From: Anaerocolumna jejuensis DSM 15929
Lineage (GTDB): Bacteria; Bacillota; Clostridia; Lachnospirales; Lachnospiraceae
Length of the DNA: 64,000 bases
NCBI RefSeq assembly: GCF_900142215.1
Contig: NZ_FRAC01000017.1
Coordinates: 1 to 64,000, forward strand
Direction: 5' to 3'
Below the pieces are notes generated by a model, which saw nothing but the letters and a program-made list of their open reading frames with translations, searched no databases and had not been told where the DNA came from. The stretch's first letter is position 1, and every line of letters starts with the position of its first letter. The position numbers and the translations under genes are program-made. Positions 54,375-63,347 of the stretch are shown piece after piece.

Positions 54375-55070
54375 ATGAATAAGAATATTCATGTATTGAT
54401 TGCAGAAGATATGGAGCCCATCAGAAAAAGATATGTTAAGATGCTGTCAGAGACAGACGATATTGAAGTGATAGCGGATGTCTCCAACAGTGAGGAAGCA
54501 ATAGAGCAGACCATTCTTAAGCAGCCGGATATCATCTTAATGGATATTGAAATGGAGAAAAAGGATGCTGGTCTCAGGGCCTCAAAAGAATTACTTCTGC
54601 AATTTCCTGATTTGAAGATAATCATACTTACAGTATATGAAGAGGACGAGCTGATTTATACGGCATTTCAATTCGGCGTATGTGATTATATTCTGAAAAA
54701 TGCAAAACAAGAGGAAGTAGTTACCAGTATCCGCAACGTATATGAGGGCAGGACCCCTTTGCGGCCGGAGCTGGCAACAAAGATTTTAGGTGAATTCAAG
54801 CGGGTGAAAGCTTACGAAAGCAGCTTTCTGTATGCGGTAAATATTGTAACCTCTTTAACCGAAACGGAGCTGGAAATATTGAAGCTTCTTATGAAGCATA
54901 CATCAAGAAAGGATATCTGCAGGATACGATATGTTGAAATGTCAACAGTAAAAACGCAGATTCGAAATATTTTGCGGAAATTCAATAAAAAATCCATTGA
55001 AGAGGTTATCGGAATGATTGACTCAATGAATTTATATGATTTTATCTGCAGGCAAAGTAAGGATTTATAA
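54375..55070 (+). CDS. NarL/LuxR-type response regulator
   Basis: The 231-residue protein has a receiver domain (Glu11, Asp12, phospho-acceptor Asp57 in IILMDIEME, Lys near 109 in YILKNA) and a C-terminal helix-turn-helix (about 165-215, LTETELEILKLLMK and VKTQIRNILRKF). It should be phosphorylated by the preceding kinase and control local glycan genes. Confidence 0.9.
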   Translation: MNKNIHVLIAEDMEPIRKRYVKMLSETDDIEVIADVSNSEEAIEQTILKQPDIILMDIEMEKKDAGLRASKELLLQFPDLKIIILTVYEEDELIYTAFQFGVCDYILKNAKQEEVVTSIRNVYEGRTPLRPELATKILGEFKRVKAYESSFLYAVNIVTSLTETELEILKLLMKHTSRKDICRIRYVEMSTVKTQIRNILRKFNKKSIEEVIGMIDSMNLYDFICRQSKDL

Positions 55071-55329
55071 TTTATACTATGATATGTACGAAAGTCCTGA
55101 CAGGATGAATCTGAAAATATAAAACCAGTAAAATCAAGGGCCTGAGACTTTTTAATATTTTCCATTTTTAGGAGGGTGTACCACAACCGGGGCTCTGGCC
55201 GCTGACCCACTTGCAGTAAAAACAAGTACATCATCAAAGCCAAAGCCGGATACATCACCGGCAAGTAAAAATAAAAAAGAGACAGGCATTTTTCTTAAAC
55301 CCTATGATGATATAAGAGCCTTTGATGAA

Positions 55330-56292
55330 GTGAAAATATTTAAAAAAAATGAATATGACGCCAAGGATATTATTACCTTTACCTTTAACAAAGGCACTGT
55401 TCTAAAGGGCAGCGAAAAACGGCAGGCTGAAGTTATGAAAAATGGAAAAAATCCCGGGCTTGGTATCAGAGAACTGCACAAAAAAGGTATAACAGGGAAA
55501 GGCATAAATGTTGCGATTATTGACCAGAATCTTTTACTTCATCATCCGGAGTTTGATGGTAAAATAGCCAAATATTATGATACAGGCTGTGAGCAGGATC
55601 CAAATAGCGGCTCCATGCATGCTCCGGCTGTTACCAGTATTTTGGTCGGTAATAAAATCGGTGTAGCACCGGACGCAAAGGTTTATTTCGCTGCTGCGCC
55701 ATCATGGAAAGGAGATAGTGAGTATTATGCAAAAGGACTTTATTGGATTATAGAGGAAAATAAAAAATTACCGGAGGGTGAAAAAATTCGTGTTGTATCA
55801 GTTTCAGCTGCTCCTTCCGGAAAGGGTTCTCCCTTTACGAAAAATCTGAAAATGTGGGATGAAGCGGTTCTTGCAGCGCAGGGCGATGGAATTCTGGTAT
55901 TGGATTGCCGGAATACTGAAACAACAGGTATTATTGCTCCTGCATTTTATAATCCTGAGAAACCCGATAATATATCAATGTGTAAGGGCGGATTCCCTAC
56001 ATCGAAATATGTAGTTCCATCTACACAAATAGGCGTGCCAACTTCCTATAGAACAGTTGCCGAAGAATATAGGGAGGGTTCACCTTCCTATCAATATACC
56101 GGACAGGGCGGCTTAAGCTGGGGAATACCTTATGCCACAGGAGTGCTGGCTTTGGGGTGGCAGGTCAATCCGGCTCTAGACAAGGACCAGATGGTTCAAA
56201 TTCTCTTTAAGACCTGCTCCACAGCTAATGACGGAAGCAATATAATAAATCCGGCTGCATTCATTGATGCCGTTAAAAAAACTAAGAAATAG
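55330..56292 (+). CDS. S8 (subtilase) peptidase, 5' end apparently lost
   Basis: The serine peptidase domain has the triad in order: Asp in VAIIDQN, His in GSMHAPAVTSIL and Ser in LSWGIPYATGV. The frame is open from 55156 and reads FLGGCTTTGALAADP, a lipobox with Ser/Thr linker (about 55165-55270), but the signal peptide and start codon that should precede it are missing; a stop lies at 55153. GTG 55330 is the first usable start and has no ribosome site. It was therefore probably a lipoprotein and is now 5'-truncated, perhaps unexpressed. Confidence 0.6.
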   Translation: MKIFKKNEYDAKDIITFTFNKGTVLKGSEKRQAEVMKNGKNPGLGIRELHKKGITGKGINVAIIDQNLLLHHPEFDGKIAKYYDTGCEQDPNSGSMHAPAVTSILVGNKIGVAPDAKVYFAAAPSWKGDSEYYAKGLYWIIEENKKLPEGEKIRVVSVSAAPSGKGSPFTKNLKMWDEAVLAAQGDGILVLDCRNTETTGIIAPAFYNPEKPDNISMCKGGFPTSKYVVPSTQIGVPTSYRTVAEEYREGSPSYQYTGQGGLSWGIPYATGVLALGWQVNPALDKDQMVQILFKTCSTANDGSNIINPAAFIDAVKKTKK

Positions 56293-56317
56293 TAATGTAT
56301 ATAATTCTATGATATCT

Positions 56318-56383
56318 CCGGGCTGGCAGCTTAATGACCTGAACAGGTTTTTAAGCGTTTCTTAACCAGCCCGTCTTTTTTGT
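56318..56383 (+). terminator. Terminator after the subtilase gene
   Basis: CGGGCTGG pairs with CCAGCCCG, enclosing an inner CTTAA/TTAAG stem, followed by TCTTTTTTG. Confidence 0.75.
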
Positions 56384-56507
56384 TATCGTTTCCCTATTTG
56401 AAACGGGTAAAAGCAGATTCTTTTTTAATAAAGACCCCCAAAGTGGAATAAATTACAGGTAAAACCAGAAAACTTGTAAAATAAGGCTCGAAAACGTCAA
56501 AGCTATA

Positions 56508-56516
56508 TGGTATAAT
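56508..56516 (+). promoter_or_regulatory. Extended -10 promoter of the cdaA cluster
   Basis: TGGTATAAT is a consensus extended -10 with no clear -35. It would give a leader of about 160 nt before 56686. A 48-codon frame from 56520 starts too close to the promoter to be translated from its ATG, so I leave it out. Confidence 0.5.
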
Positions 56517-56685
56517 AATTATGACTATTCGGTTGTCCTGTGTGCAGATTTCCTGGGAAGAGTATGGTAATGAAAATTGGAAATGCCATACATTTAAAAG
56601 AAATGGAAGCGGTCCGGTGCCGGCAGGGCAACAAGAATTTACCTTAAGGAAAGAGAATATAAGGTAAGTGAAAGCGAGGAATAAA

Positions 56686-57099
56686 ATGCTAGACAATAAA
56701 AAGATAAAAATAATGACAAAGCTGGCTGCTTTTGAGCAGGGAGAAGGCAAGGAGGATATTAAAATCAGCAAATACTATAAAACAGATTATATAAGATACC
56801 AGGTAATTAAAACTGCTGTAAGCATTACCTTTGGATATTTACTGGTTCTTATACTGTTCGGAATGTATCATGCGGAATATCTCATCAGTAAGATTGTCAC
56901 CCTGAACTTCCTTCGGATAGGCCAGTATTTGCTTGGATTTTATATTATTATAATGGCAGCCTACATTACCGGAGCCTTTATCGGCTATTCAGTAAAATAC
57001 GATCATTCCAAAAAGAACCTGTCGAGGTACTATAAACTCCTCAAAAAACTGAACAGGCATTATCAGGAAAACAGTGCGGATGAAAAGGGGGAGGCATAA
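56686..57099 (+). CDS. Small membrane protein of unknown function
   Basis: The 137-residue protein has two membrane helices (ITFGYLLVLILFGMYHAEYL and YLLGFYIIIMAAYITGAFIG) between charged ends. No family is recognised. AGGAA lies before the ATG at 56686; a GTG at 56668 is less likely. It lies four bases before the next gene and probably belongs to the cdaA transcript. Confidence 0.65.
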   Translation: MLDNKKIKIMTKLAAFEQGEGKEDIKISKYYKTDYIRYQVIKTAVSITFGYLLVLILFGMYHAEYLISKIVTLNFLRIGQYLLGFYIIIMAAYITGAFIGYSVKYDHSKKNLSRYYKLLKKLNRHYQENSADEKGEA

Positions 57100-57103
57100 A
57101 AAA

Positions 57104-58102
57104 ATGATGACATTGTTAGTCCTAAGGACAAGGCTTCAAAGTCTGTACCAGAAGCATGAAATTTACCTTAAACCCATATTTAAGTTTATTATAGCCATCA
57201 TTGTATTTGAGACAATTAATGCCAATATCGGATATGACGGACACTTAAAGCAGATGCCGATCATTCTTGCGCTTTCACTTTTATGTGCCTTTACTCCTTC
57301 TGCGATACTTGTGCTGTTTGCTGCTTTGGTATCCTTTTTGCATATTTACTCGGTATCAGTCATATTATCAGCCATTATACTAATACTATTTATTGTAATG
57401 TATGCCCTTTTCTTACGATTTACACCAAAGCTTGGGTTTGTGGTCCTTGCAGTCCCCATTCTTTTTTATCTGAAAATACCCTATGCAGTTCCGCTGCTTT
57501 TAGGAGTGTTTTCAACACCGGTCGCCATTGTACCGACCTGCCTTGGGGTTATGATTTATTATCTTCTGCATATCATAAAAGAAGCTGCGGCTATCCAGGT
57601 AAATGTAAGCCTGGAGGATACCATGACGATATACACTTATGTAGTGAACGGGATAAAGGATAACAGCCAGCTTTTAACGGCGCTTGTGGTATTTTCCGTG
57701 ACACTGCTGATTACCTGGCTTGTATGGAGAATGAAATTTGATTATTCTCACGAAATTGCCATTGCAGCCGGCTGTCTTACCAATATATTCGGATTTTTGA
57801 TTTCAAGCTTAAAATTTAATAACACGGAGCAAATCGGCACTATGATCATCGGTACTGTGATTTCGGGTATTATCGTATTTTTAATCCAGTTCTTTCACCT
57901 GTCGCTGGACTATTCGGCAGTGGAGCATGTACAGTTCGAGGATGACGATTATTATTACTATGTAAAAGCAATACCTAAAATTAATGTAACAACTCCTCAG
58001 GTTAATGTTAAGAGATTCAATACACAGAAAACACAGATTCCGGGAGGGCATTTTCCGGATGATACCTTCACCGATGAGGAAGACTTTGAAGATGAGGAGT
58101 AG
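57104..58102 (+). CDS. Polytopic membrane protein next to cdaA
   Basis: The 332-residue protein has about eight to ten membrane helices and an acidic, Tyr/Asp-rich cytoplasmic tail (after about 280, FEDDDYYYYVKAIPK and EEDFEDEE at the end). I do not recognise the family. GGGGGAGGC precedes the ATG. It is 36 bases upstream of cdaA, which suggests a link to c-di-AMP or cell-envelope control. Confidence 0.7.
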   Translation: MMTLLVLRTRLQSLYQKHEIYLKPIFKFIIAIIVFETINANIGYDGHLKQMPIILALSLLCAFTPSAILVLFAALVSFLHIYSVSVILSAIILILFIVMYALFLRFTPKLGFVVLAVPILFYLKIPYAVPLLLGVFSTPVAIVPTCLGVMIYYLLHIIKEAAAIQVNVSLEDTMTIYTYVVNGIKDNSQLLTALVVFSVTLLITWLVWRMKFDYSHEIAIAAGCLTNIFGFLISSLKFNNTEQIGTMIIGTVISGIIVFLIQFFHLSLDYSAVEHVQFEDDDYYYYVKAIPKINVTTPQVNVKRFNTQKTQIPGGHFPDDTFTDEEDFEDEE

Positions 58103-58138
58103 TAAGACGCCTAAACTATAATAAGGTAGGTGAACTTT

Positions 58139-59017
58139 ATGGAGACAATCATAAGATTTTTTAAAGTTTATATAAGCTGGAATACTCTTCCCAAGATCAG
58201 ATTCACAGATATCATTGAAATTCTGATACTGACTTTTGTTATTTACAATGTAATTGTATGGGTAAAACAGACAAGAGCCTGGATACTGGTCAAGGGACTA
58301 ATTGTGCTGCTTATTTTATGGCTTTTTGCCTCCATATTGGATTTAAGTGTAATACTGTGGATATTCTATAAGTGTCTGAATGTAGGTATTATAGCAGTTA
58401 TTATCGTATTCCAGCCGGAATTCAGAAAGGCCCTTGAGCAGCTGGGACAGAACCATCTTATTAACCCATTATTTAACTTTGGAGATTCCAGGGACAAAGG
58501 GGACCGATTTTCCGAGAAAACTGTCACGGACATCGTTAAGGCTACCTTCGAGCTTGCCAAGGCCAAGACAGGAGCCCTGATCGTCATAGAAAAAGAGCTT
58601 TCCCTTATGGAGTTTGAAAAGACAGGAATAGCCATTGACTCTCTGGTGAGCAGTCAGCTGTTGATAAATATATTTGAGCACAATACGCCTCTTCATGACG
58701 GTGCTGTAATTATAAAGGGAAACAGAGTTGCGGCAGCGACCTGCTATCTGCCCCTGTCGGATAACATGCACTTAAGCAAGGAGCTTGGCACAAGACACAG
58801 GGCAGGCATCGGCGTAAGCGAGATAACGGACTGCCTTACCGTAATTGTGTCGGAGGAGACAGGCAAGGTATCCCTCGCCATGGGCGGCAGCCTCATCCGA
58901 AATGTGGATGGAGATTATTTGAAGAATAAAATTCTCAGCCTTCAGAGTAAAGCGCCTGATACCAAAAAAATTAAATTATGGAAGGGGAGGTCTAAGAGTG
59001 AAAGAGAAACTGACTAG
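58139..59017 (+). CDS. cdaA: Diadenylate cyclase CdaA
   Basis: The 292-residue protein has three N-terminal membrane helices, a short linker and a DisA_N cyclase domain with the DGA motif (Asp187-Ala189, HDGAVIIKG) and RHRAGIG (about 219-225). It makes c-di-AMP from two ATP and controls potassium and osmolyte balance and cell-wall state. The ATG at 58139 follows AAGGTAGGTG; a GTG at 58130 overlaps that site. It overlaps cdaR by 20 bases. Confidence 0.95.
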   Translation: METIIRFFKVYISWNTLPKIRFTDIIEILILTFVIYNVIVWVKQTRAWILVKGLIVLLILWLFASILDLSVILWIFYKCLNVGIIAVIIVFQPEFRKALEQLGQNHLINPLFNFGDSRDKGDRFSEKTVTDIVKATFELAKAKTGALIVIEKELSLMEFEKTGIAIDSLVSSQLLINIFEHNTPLHDGAVIIKGNRVAAATCYLPLSDNMHLSKELGTRHRAGIGVSEITDCLTVIVSEETGKVSLAMGGSLIRNVDGDYLKNKILSLQSKAPDTKKIKLWKGRSKSERETD

Positions 59018-60242
59018 AAACCTTGGGCTTAAGATTTTGTCCCTGCTTATGGCTGTTTTTATCTGGCTTATCATTTTGAATATAGCAAATCCGGTTATAC
59101 AAAAATCCTTTTATAATATTCCTGTAACAAAGATCAATGAAAATGCAATTGAACAGAAGGATAAAGTCTATGAGGTGGTATCCGGGGATTCTGTTGATGT
59201 GACCGTTAAAGCAAAAAGATCGGTCATTGAGACACTGCATGCCACTGATATCAAGGCGGTGGCGGATTTATCGGAATTATCCCTGGTAAATGCCGTACAG
59301 ATAAAAGTATCCGTACCTGGTCATGACAGGAGTATTGTTGATATCTCCCAGAGTGCCTCAACAATGAAGGTCAGCCTTGAGAATCTGAAAACAGAGCAGT
59401 TCCGTATCAATGTCGTGACCCATGGAGAAGTGGCCTCGGGGTATTATGCCAAGGACAAAACAGCAAGCCCTAATATCATTCAGGTAAGCGGGGCGGAAAC
59501 AGTTATAAACCGGATAAAGGAAGTGGATGTGGACGTGGATGTCTCGAATCAGCGCCAGTCCTTTGAAAAAAGTGCTGTACCGAAAGTATATGATAAGAAC
59601 GGCACCTTAATGGAAGAAGATAAATTAAAGCTCAATTATGATACCGTGGATGTAGCGGTTAATTTACTTCAGACGAAGACGGTAAATCTCTATATTGAGG
59701 TTACCGGGACACCTTATCCAGGCTATGAATATGAGAAGTTTGAATTTGAACCGAAGCAGGTGGTAATTGCCGGTGAAAAGGATGAACTTGACAAGGTTCA
59801 GTATATTATGGGTGAATATAATATCGACAATCAGAAGGAAGATAAAGAGGACCAGGTAAAGATCAGTGACTTTATCAAGAATGATGTGGTTCTTATTGAT
59901 GATAATCAGACAGCAGTAGTTAATTTAAAGATTAGACGCCTTGACAGCAAGGACTTGAGCTATAATACCAGTGAAATAGAAATGCGAAATGTTCCGACAG
60001 GATTAATGGCAAGCCTTAAGTCAAACTTTCTCCATGTTATGCTCTATGGGAATACCGATAATCTGAACCTGGTTAATAAATATAATGTAAAGCCTTATAT
60101 TGACTTAAAAGGAGTTAAGACCGGAACCAATATATTACCGGTAGAACTTGATTTACCAAAGGATGTCACGCTGAATAAAACCAGCGTGGCAGTCAATGTA
60201 AAACATGCCGGAAGTACCGAAAGCCGGGCAGTGATGGATTAG
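58998..60242 (+). CDS. cdaR: CdaR (YbbR-domain) regulator of CdaA
   Basis: The 414-residue protein has one N-terminal membrane helix (LKILSLLMAVFIWLIILNI) and about four YbbR domains facing outward. CdaR binds CdaA in the membrane and modulates c-di-AMP synthesis. The start is GTG 58998, after GGGGAGG. The overlap with cdaA implies coupled translation. glmM, often third in this operon, is not here; HPr follows instead. Confidence 0.93.
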   Translation: MKEKLTRNLGLKILSLLMAVFIWLIILNIANPVIQKSFYNIPVTKINENAIEQKDKVYEVVSGDSVDVTVKAKRSVIETLHATDIKAVADLSELSLVNAVQIKVSVPGHDRSIVDISQSASTMKVSLENLKTEQFRINVVTHGEVASGYYAKDKTASPNIIQVSGAETVINRIKEVDVDVDVSNQRQSFEKSAVPKVYDKNGTLMEEDKLKLNYDTVDVAVNLLQTKTVNLYIEVTGTPYPGYEYEKFEFEPKQVVIAGEKDELDKVQYIMGEYNIDNQKEDKEDQVKISDFIKNDVVLIDDNQTAVVNLKIRRLDSKDLSYNTSEIEMRNVPTGLMASLKSNFLHVMLYGNTDNLNLVNKYNVKPYIDLKGVKTGTNILPVELDLPKDVTLNKTSVAVNVKHAGSTESRAVMD

Positions 60243-60273
60243 ATACATAAGTGACTCTTAAGGAGGGATAAGG

Positions 60274-60552
60274 ATGGTAAGCAGCAAAGCAGTAATCAGG
60301 AATTCAAGCGGACTGCACCTAAGGCCGGCAGGAATGTTCTGCAAGCTTGCAATAGAATTCCGGTCTAAGATAACAATTTCCATGGAAAATACAAAGGTTA
60401 ACGGTAAAAGTGTGCTGAGTGTTTTGGGAGCCTGCATTAAATCAGGAGATGAAATTGAGATTATCTGTGAAGGTGAAGATGAAGAGAAAGCTCTTGCCGT
60501 ACTTATGAAAGCTGTTGAAACAGGCTTGGGAGATGAGATTGAAGAGGTGTAA
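60274..60552 (+). CDS. HPr-family phosphocarrier protein
   Basis: The 92-residue protein has the active-site His in NSSGLHLRPAG (about 15) and the regulatory Ser in NGKSVLSVLG (about 46). Both are present, so it can act in PTS sugar uptake and, when Ser is phosphorylated, in carbon catabolite control. It is slightly longer than most HPr (85-88 residues). AAGGAGG precedes the ATG. Confidence 0.9.
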   Translation: MVSSKAVIRNSSGLHLRPAGMFCKLAIEFRSKITISMENTKVNGKSVLSVLGACIKSGDEIEIICEGEDEEKALAVLMKAVETGLGDEIEEV

Positions 60553-60575
60553 AATCAGAGATTTTACACCTCTTG
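60542..60575 (+). terminator. Terminator overlapping the HPr stop codon
   Basis: AAGAGGTGTAAAATC pairs perfectly with GATTTTACACCTCTT around AGA, followed by a modest T tail. The stop codon lies in the left arm. Confidence 0.8.
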
Positions 60576-60774
60576 TTGAAAAGTTATCTAATAGCAGGTG
60601 TGTACGGAATAAGGTATTAGCCTGAATAAAAGATTTTAAGTTTTTTAAGTACACATAAGTATAGCTGGTATGAACAGATATTAGCGGGAAATACTTGATA
60701 TATATACTTCGAAACAGAGATTCACAAGGTTTATGGAAGTGTATAAATATTCGTAATAATGTTGTAAATAAAAC

Positions 60775-60803
60775 TTGTATTCCTTTGGGAAGGATGTTAT
60801 AAT
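60775..60803 (+). promoter_or_regulatory. Sigma-A promoter of the leuA-like gene
   Basis: TTGTAT at 60775-60780 and TATAAT at 60798-60803 are 17 bases apart. Confidence 0.7.
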
Positions 60804-60809
60804 GAAAAG

Positions 60810-60971
60810 CAAAATTATAGGCGAATATAAGAGCAAAGGAATGATAGGGATGGGACTAGAGTAGACAGGGCTAAGTTATTCATCGTAAAAAAATACAGTG
60901 TGATCTACCGACTCCGTAGCATGATGGAAGGAAACTTAAAAATATCATGATGAATATTAGGAGGACGGAAT
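60810..60971 (+). other. Leader of about 160 nt before the leuA-like gene
   Basis: The predicted transcript has no T-box motif and no Leu-rich leader peptide. CATGAT at about 60931 can pair with ATCATG at about 60957 beside the ribosome site (AGGAGG, 60959-60964), and a small CTAC/GTAG hairpin precedes it. The rest of the gap from 60576 holds no gene. Confidence 0.4.
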
Positions 60972-62642
60972 ATGTTGAATTATAAAAGATATAAAAGTGC
61001 ACCTGTGGTAGATTTTAAAGAGAGAACCTGGCCGAATAAACAGATAACAAAGGCACCTGCCTGGTGCAGTGTGGATTTAAGGGATGGCAATCAGGCATTG
61101 ATAGAGCCTATGGTAGTGGAAGAAAAGATAGAATTCTTCAACCTTTTGGTGAAGTTAGGATTTAAGGAAATAGAAGTTGGATTTCCTTCAGCCTCCCAGA
61201 TAGAATTTGATTTCTTAAGGCAATTGGTAGACCGTAAGCTGATTCCGGATGATGTGGTCATCCAGGTGCTGGTTCAGTGCAGAGACCATCTGATTGAGCG
61301 GACCTTTGAAAGCTTGGAAGGTGTGAAGACAGCAATTGTCCACATATATAATTCTACTTCTACTTTGCAAAGAGAGGTAGTCTTTGGCATGGACAGGGAA
61401 GCCATTAAAGAAATTGCTGTTAATGGTGCCAGACTGGTAAAGGAGCACACAAAGAATTTTCCAGGCAAGATTATAATGGAATATTCTCCTGAAAGCTTTA
61501 CCGGCACAGAATTGGATTTTGCCATGGATATTTGTACGGCAGTACAGGAGGTCTGGGAACCGACCCCGGATAATAAGATTATTTTCAATCTGCCGAACAC
61601 CGTTGAGATGAATACACCGAATGTCTATGCAGACCAGATTGAATGGATGCATACCCATTTCAAAAACCGAGATTCCATCAGCTTAAGCATACATCCCCAT
61701 AACGACAGGGGTTGCGGTGTAGCTGCCAGTGAACTGGCATTGCTTGCAGGTGCGGACCGTGTGGAGGGAACCTTATTTGGCAATGGTGAGAGAACCGGTA
61801 ATGTTGATATATTGAACATAGCTTATAACATGTTTTCCCAGGGAATTGACCCGGAATTAAACATTGAAGATATTAATGAAATTATAGAAGTATATGAAAG
61901 GCTTTGTAAAATACCCGTTCATGTACGCCATCCATACGGCGGAAAGCTTGTATTTACTGCTTTTTCAGGTTCTCATCAGGATGCTATCAATAAAGGCGTC
62001 AAAGCCATGCATGAGAAAAAGAAGGAAACCTGGGAAGTTCCTTATCTGCCCATTGATCCAGCCGATATCGGCAGAAAATATGAGCCGATCGTACGTATTA
62101 ACAGCCAGTCAGGCAAAGGCGGCGTAGCCTTTATTATGGAAAGCTATTTCGGATTTAAGCTTCCAAAGGGAATGCATAAGGAATTTGCCGATGTAATACA
62201 GGTGATATCGGAAAAGCAGGGTGAAGTAGCACCGGAACAGATTATGCAGGAATTTAAGAAAAGCTATCTGGACAGGAAAGAGCCTCTGCATTTCAGAAAA
62301 TGCCGTTTTGAAGATTTAACAGAAACCGATACCCCTTTTGATACCTTAGCTTCCGTTATTTATACGGATGAAGGCATTGAAAAATCCTTTGAAGCAACCG
62401 GAAATGGTCCCATTGATGCGGTACTCAGAGGGCTTGAGAAGGAGCTGGGAATAAATATAAAAATACTGGATTATTCCGAGCATGCTCTTGGAGAAGGTTC
62501 CGGTGCCCAGGCTGCAGCTTATATCCATCTGCTGGATAAGGACACGGCGAGAACGATATTTGGAGTGGGAATCAGCTCCAATATTACCAGAGCATCCATA
62601 AGAGCAATTTTCAGCGGCCTTAACAGGTTAAAGAAATCATAA
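60972..62642 (+). CDS. leuA: 2-isopropylmalate synthase
   Basis: The 556-residue protein starts leucine synthesis by condensing acetyl-CoA with 2-oxoisovalerate. The TIM barrel has the SVDLRDGNQAL metal block, SIHPHNDRGCGVAASELALL metal His pair and the FGNGERTGN catalytic block. A C-terminal LeuA regulatory domain (about 430-556) should bind leucine. It is the long (yeast/Corynebacterium-like) form. It stands alone without other leu genes. Confidence 0.93.
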   Translation: MLNYKRYKSAPVVDFKERTWPNKQITKAPAWCSVDLRDGNQALIEPMVVEEKIEFFNLLVKLGFKEIEVGFPSASQIEFDFLRQLVDRKLIPDDVVIQVLVQCRDHLIERTFESLEGVKTAIVHIYNSTSTLQREVVFGMDREAIKEIAVNGARLVKEHTKNFPGKIIMEYSPESFTGTELDFAMDICTAVQEVWEPTPDNKIIFNLPNTVEMNTPNVYADQIEWMHTHFKNRDSISLSIHPHNDRGCGVAASELALLAGADRVEGTLFGNGERTGNVDILNIAYNMFSQGIDPELNIEDINEIIEVYERLCKIPVHVRHPYGGKLVFTAFSGSHQDAINKGVKAMHEKKKETWEVPYLPIDPADIGRKYEPIVRINSQSGKGGVAFIMESYFGFKLPKGMHKEFADVIQVISEKQGEVAPEQIMQEFKKSYLDRKEPLHFRKCRFEDLTETDTPFDTLASVIYTDEGIEKSFEATGNGPIDAVLRGLEKELGINIKILDYSEHALGEGSGAQAAAYIHLLDKDTARTIFGVGISSNITRASIRAIFSGLNRLKKS

Positions 62643-62697
62643 GAAAGCTTAAGCAATTTTTAATGATATAAAAGAAAGAGATATGTTATGGTTATAG

Positions 62698-62742
62698 GAA
62701 GAGGATACAGCGCAATCAGGAAATCTGCTTGTATGTGTCCTC
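62698..62742 (+). terminator. Possible terminator after leuA
   Basis: AGAGGATAC pairs imperfectly with GTATGTGTCCTCT; the T-rich stretch is some bases downstream. A second small hairpin (GTGAAAG/CTTTCAC, 62788-62811) follows. No gene is supported in 62643-62927. Confidence 0.45.
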
Positions 62743-62927
62743 TGTTTCTTGCAAAAATATATTTTTTAAATTAAAATCTATATAGGAGTGAAAGACATTG
62801 AAAGCTTTCACTTATAAATTAGAAGAAGGCTGAAAGAAAAAATAATGATAAGAAAGGATGCCACACTGTGATTCTTTCAACCTGCGAAATCAGTTTCGCA
62901 TTTTATGTTGTGGCGTATGGAGGAAAA

Positions 62928-63326
62928 ATGAAAAAGGTAATCACTTATGGGACCTATGATTTACTGCATGTTGGACATATTAATCTCCTTAAAAGGGCAA
63001 GAGAGCTGGGAGATTATCTGATTGTCGTATTATCATCGGATGAATTTAACACAATTAAGCATAAAACGGCTTATCACAGTTATGAAGACAGAAAGACGAT
63101 ATTGGAAGCTGTCCGTTACGTGGATGAGGTGATACCCGAATTTACCTGGGAGCAGAAGATCGATGATGTAGTGGACAACCAGGTAGATACTTTTGTGATG
63201 GGCGATGACTGGGAAGGACAGTTCGACTTTTTAAAGGACTATTGTGAGGTTGTTTATCTTCCGAGAACGGAAGGAATATCCACCACTAAGATAAAGAACG
63301 ACCTGAATTTAGGGGCGAAAAAATAA
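62928..63326 (+). CDS. tagD: Glycerol-3-phosphate cytidylyltransferase
   Basis: The 132-residue enzyme makes CDP-glycerol from CTP and glycerol-3-phosphate, the donor for teichoic-acid-type polymers. TYGTYDLLHVGHINLLKRA has the nucleotidyltransferase HxGH, and RTEGISTTKIK is the family signature. The ATG at 62928 follows AGGAAAA; the upstream frame to 62868 runs through a hairpin. The next gene uses its product. Confidence 0.93.
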   Translation: MKKVITYGTYDLLHVGHINLLKRARELGDYLIVVLSSDEFNTIKHKTAYHSYEDRKTILEAVRYVDEVIPEFTWEQKIDDVVDNQVDTFVMGDDWEGQFDFLKDYCEVVYLPRTEGISTTKIKNDLNLGAKK

Positions 63327-63347
63327 ATATAAACTGGAGTTGGACGT

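Noticed and set aside
56520..56666. A 48-codon frame before the cdaA cluster
   Set aside because: Its ATG lies only four bases past the -10, where transcription has barely begun, and no ribosome site precedes it.
60802..60864. A 20-codon possible leader peptide before leuA
   Set aside because: Its ATG overlaps the -10 hexamer and it has a single Leu, so it is not a leucine attenuator peptide.
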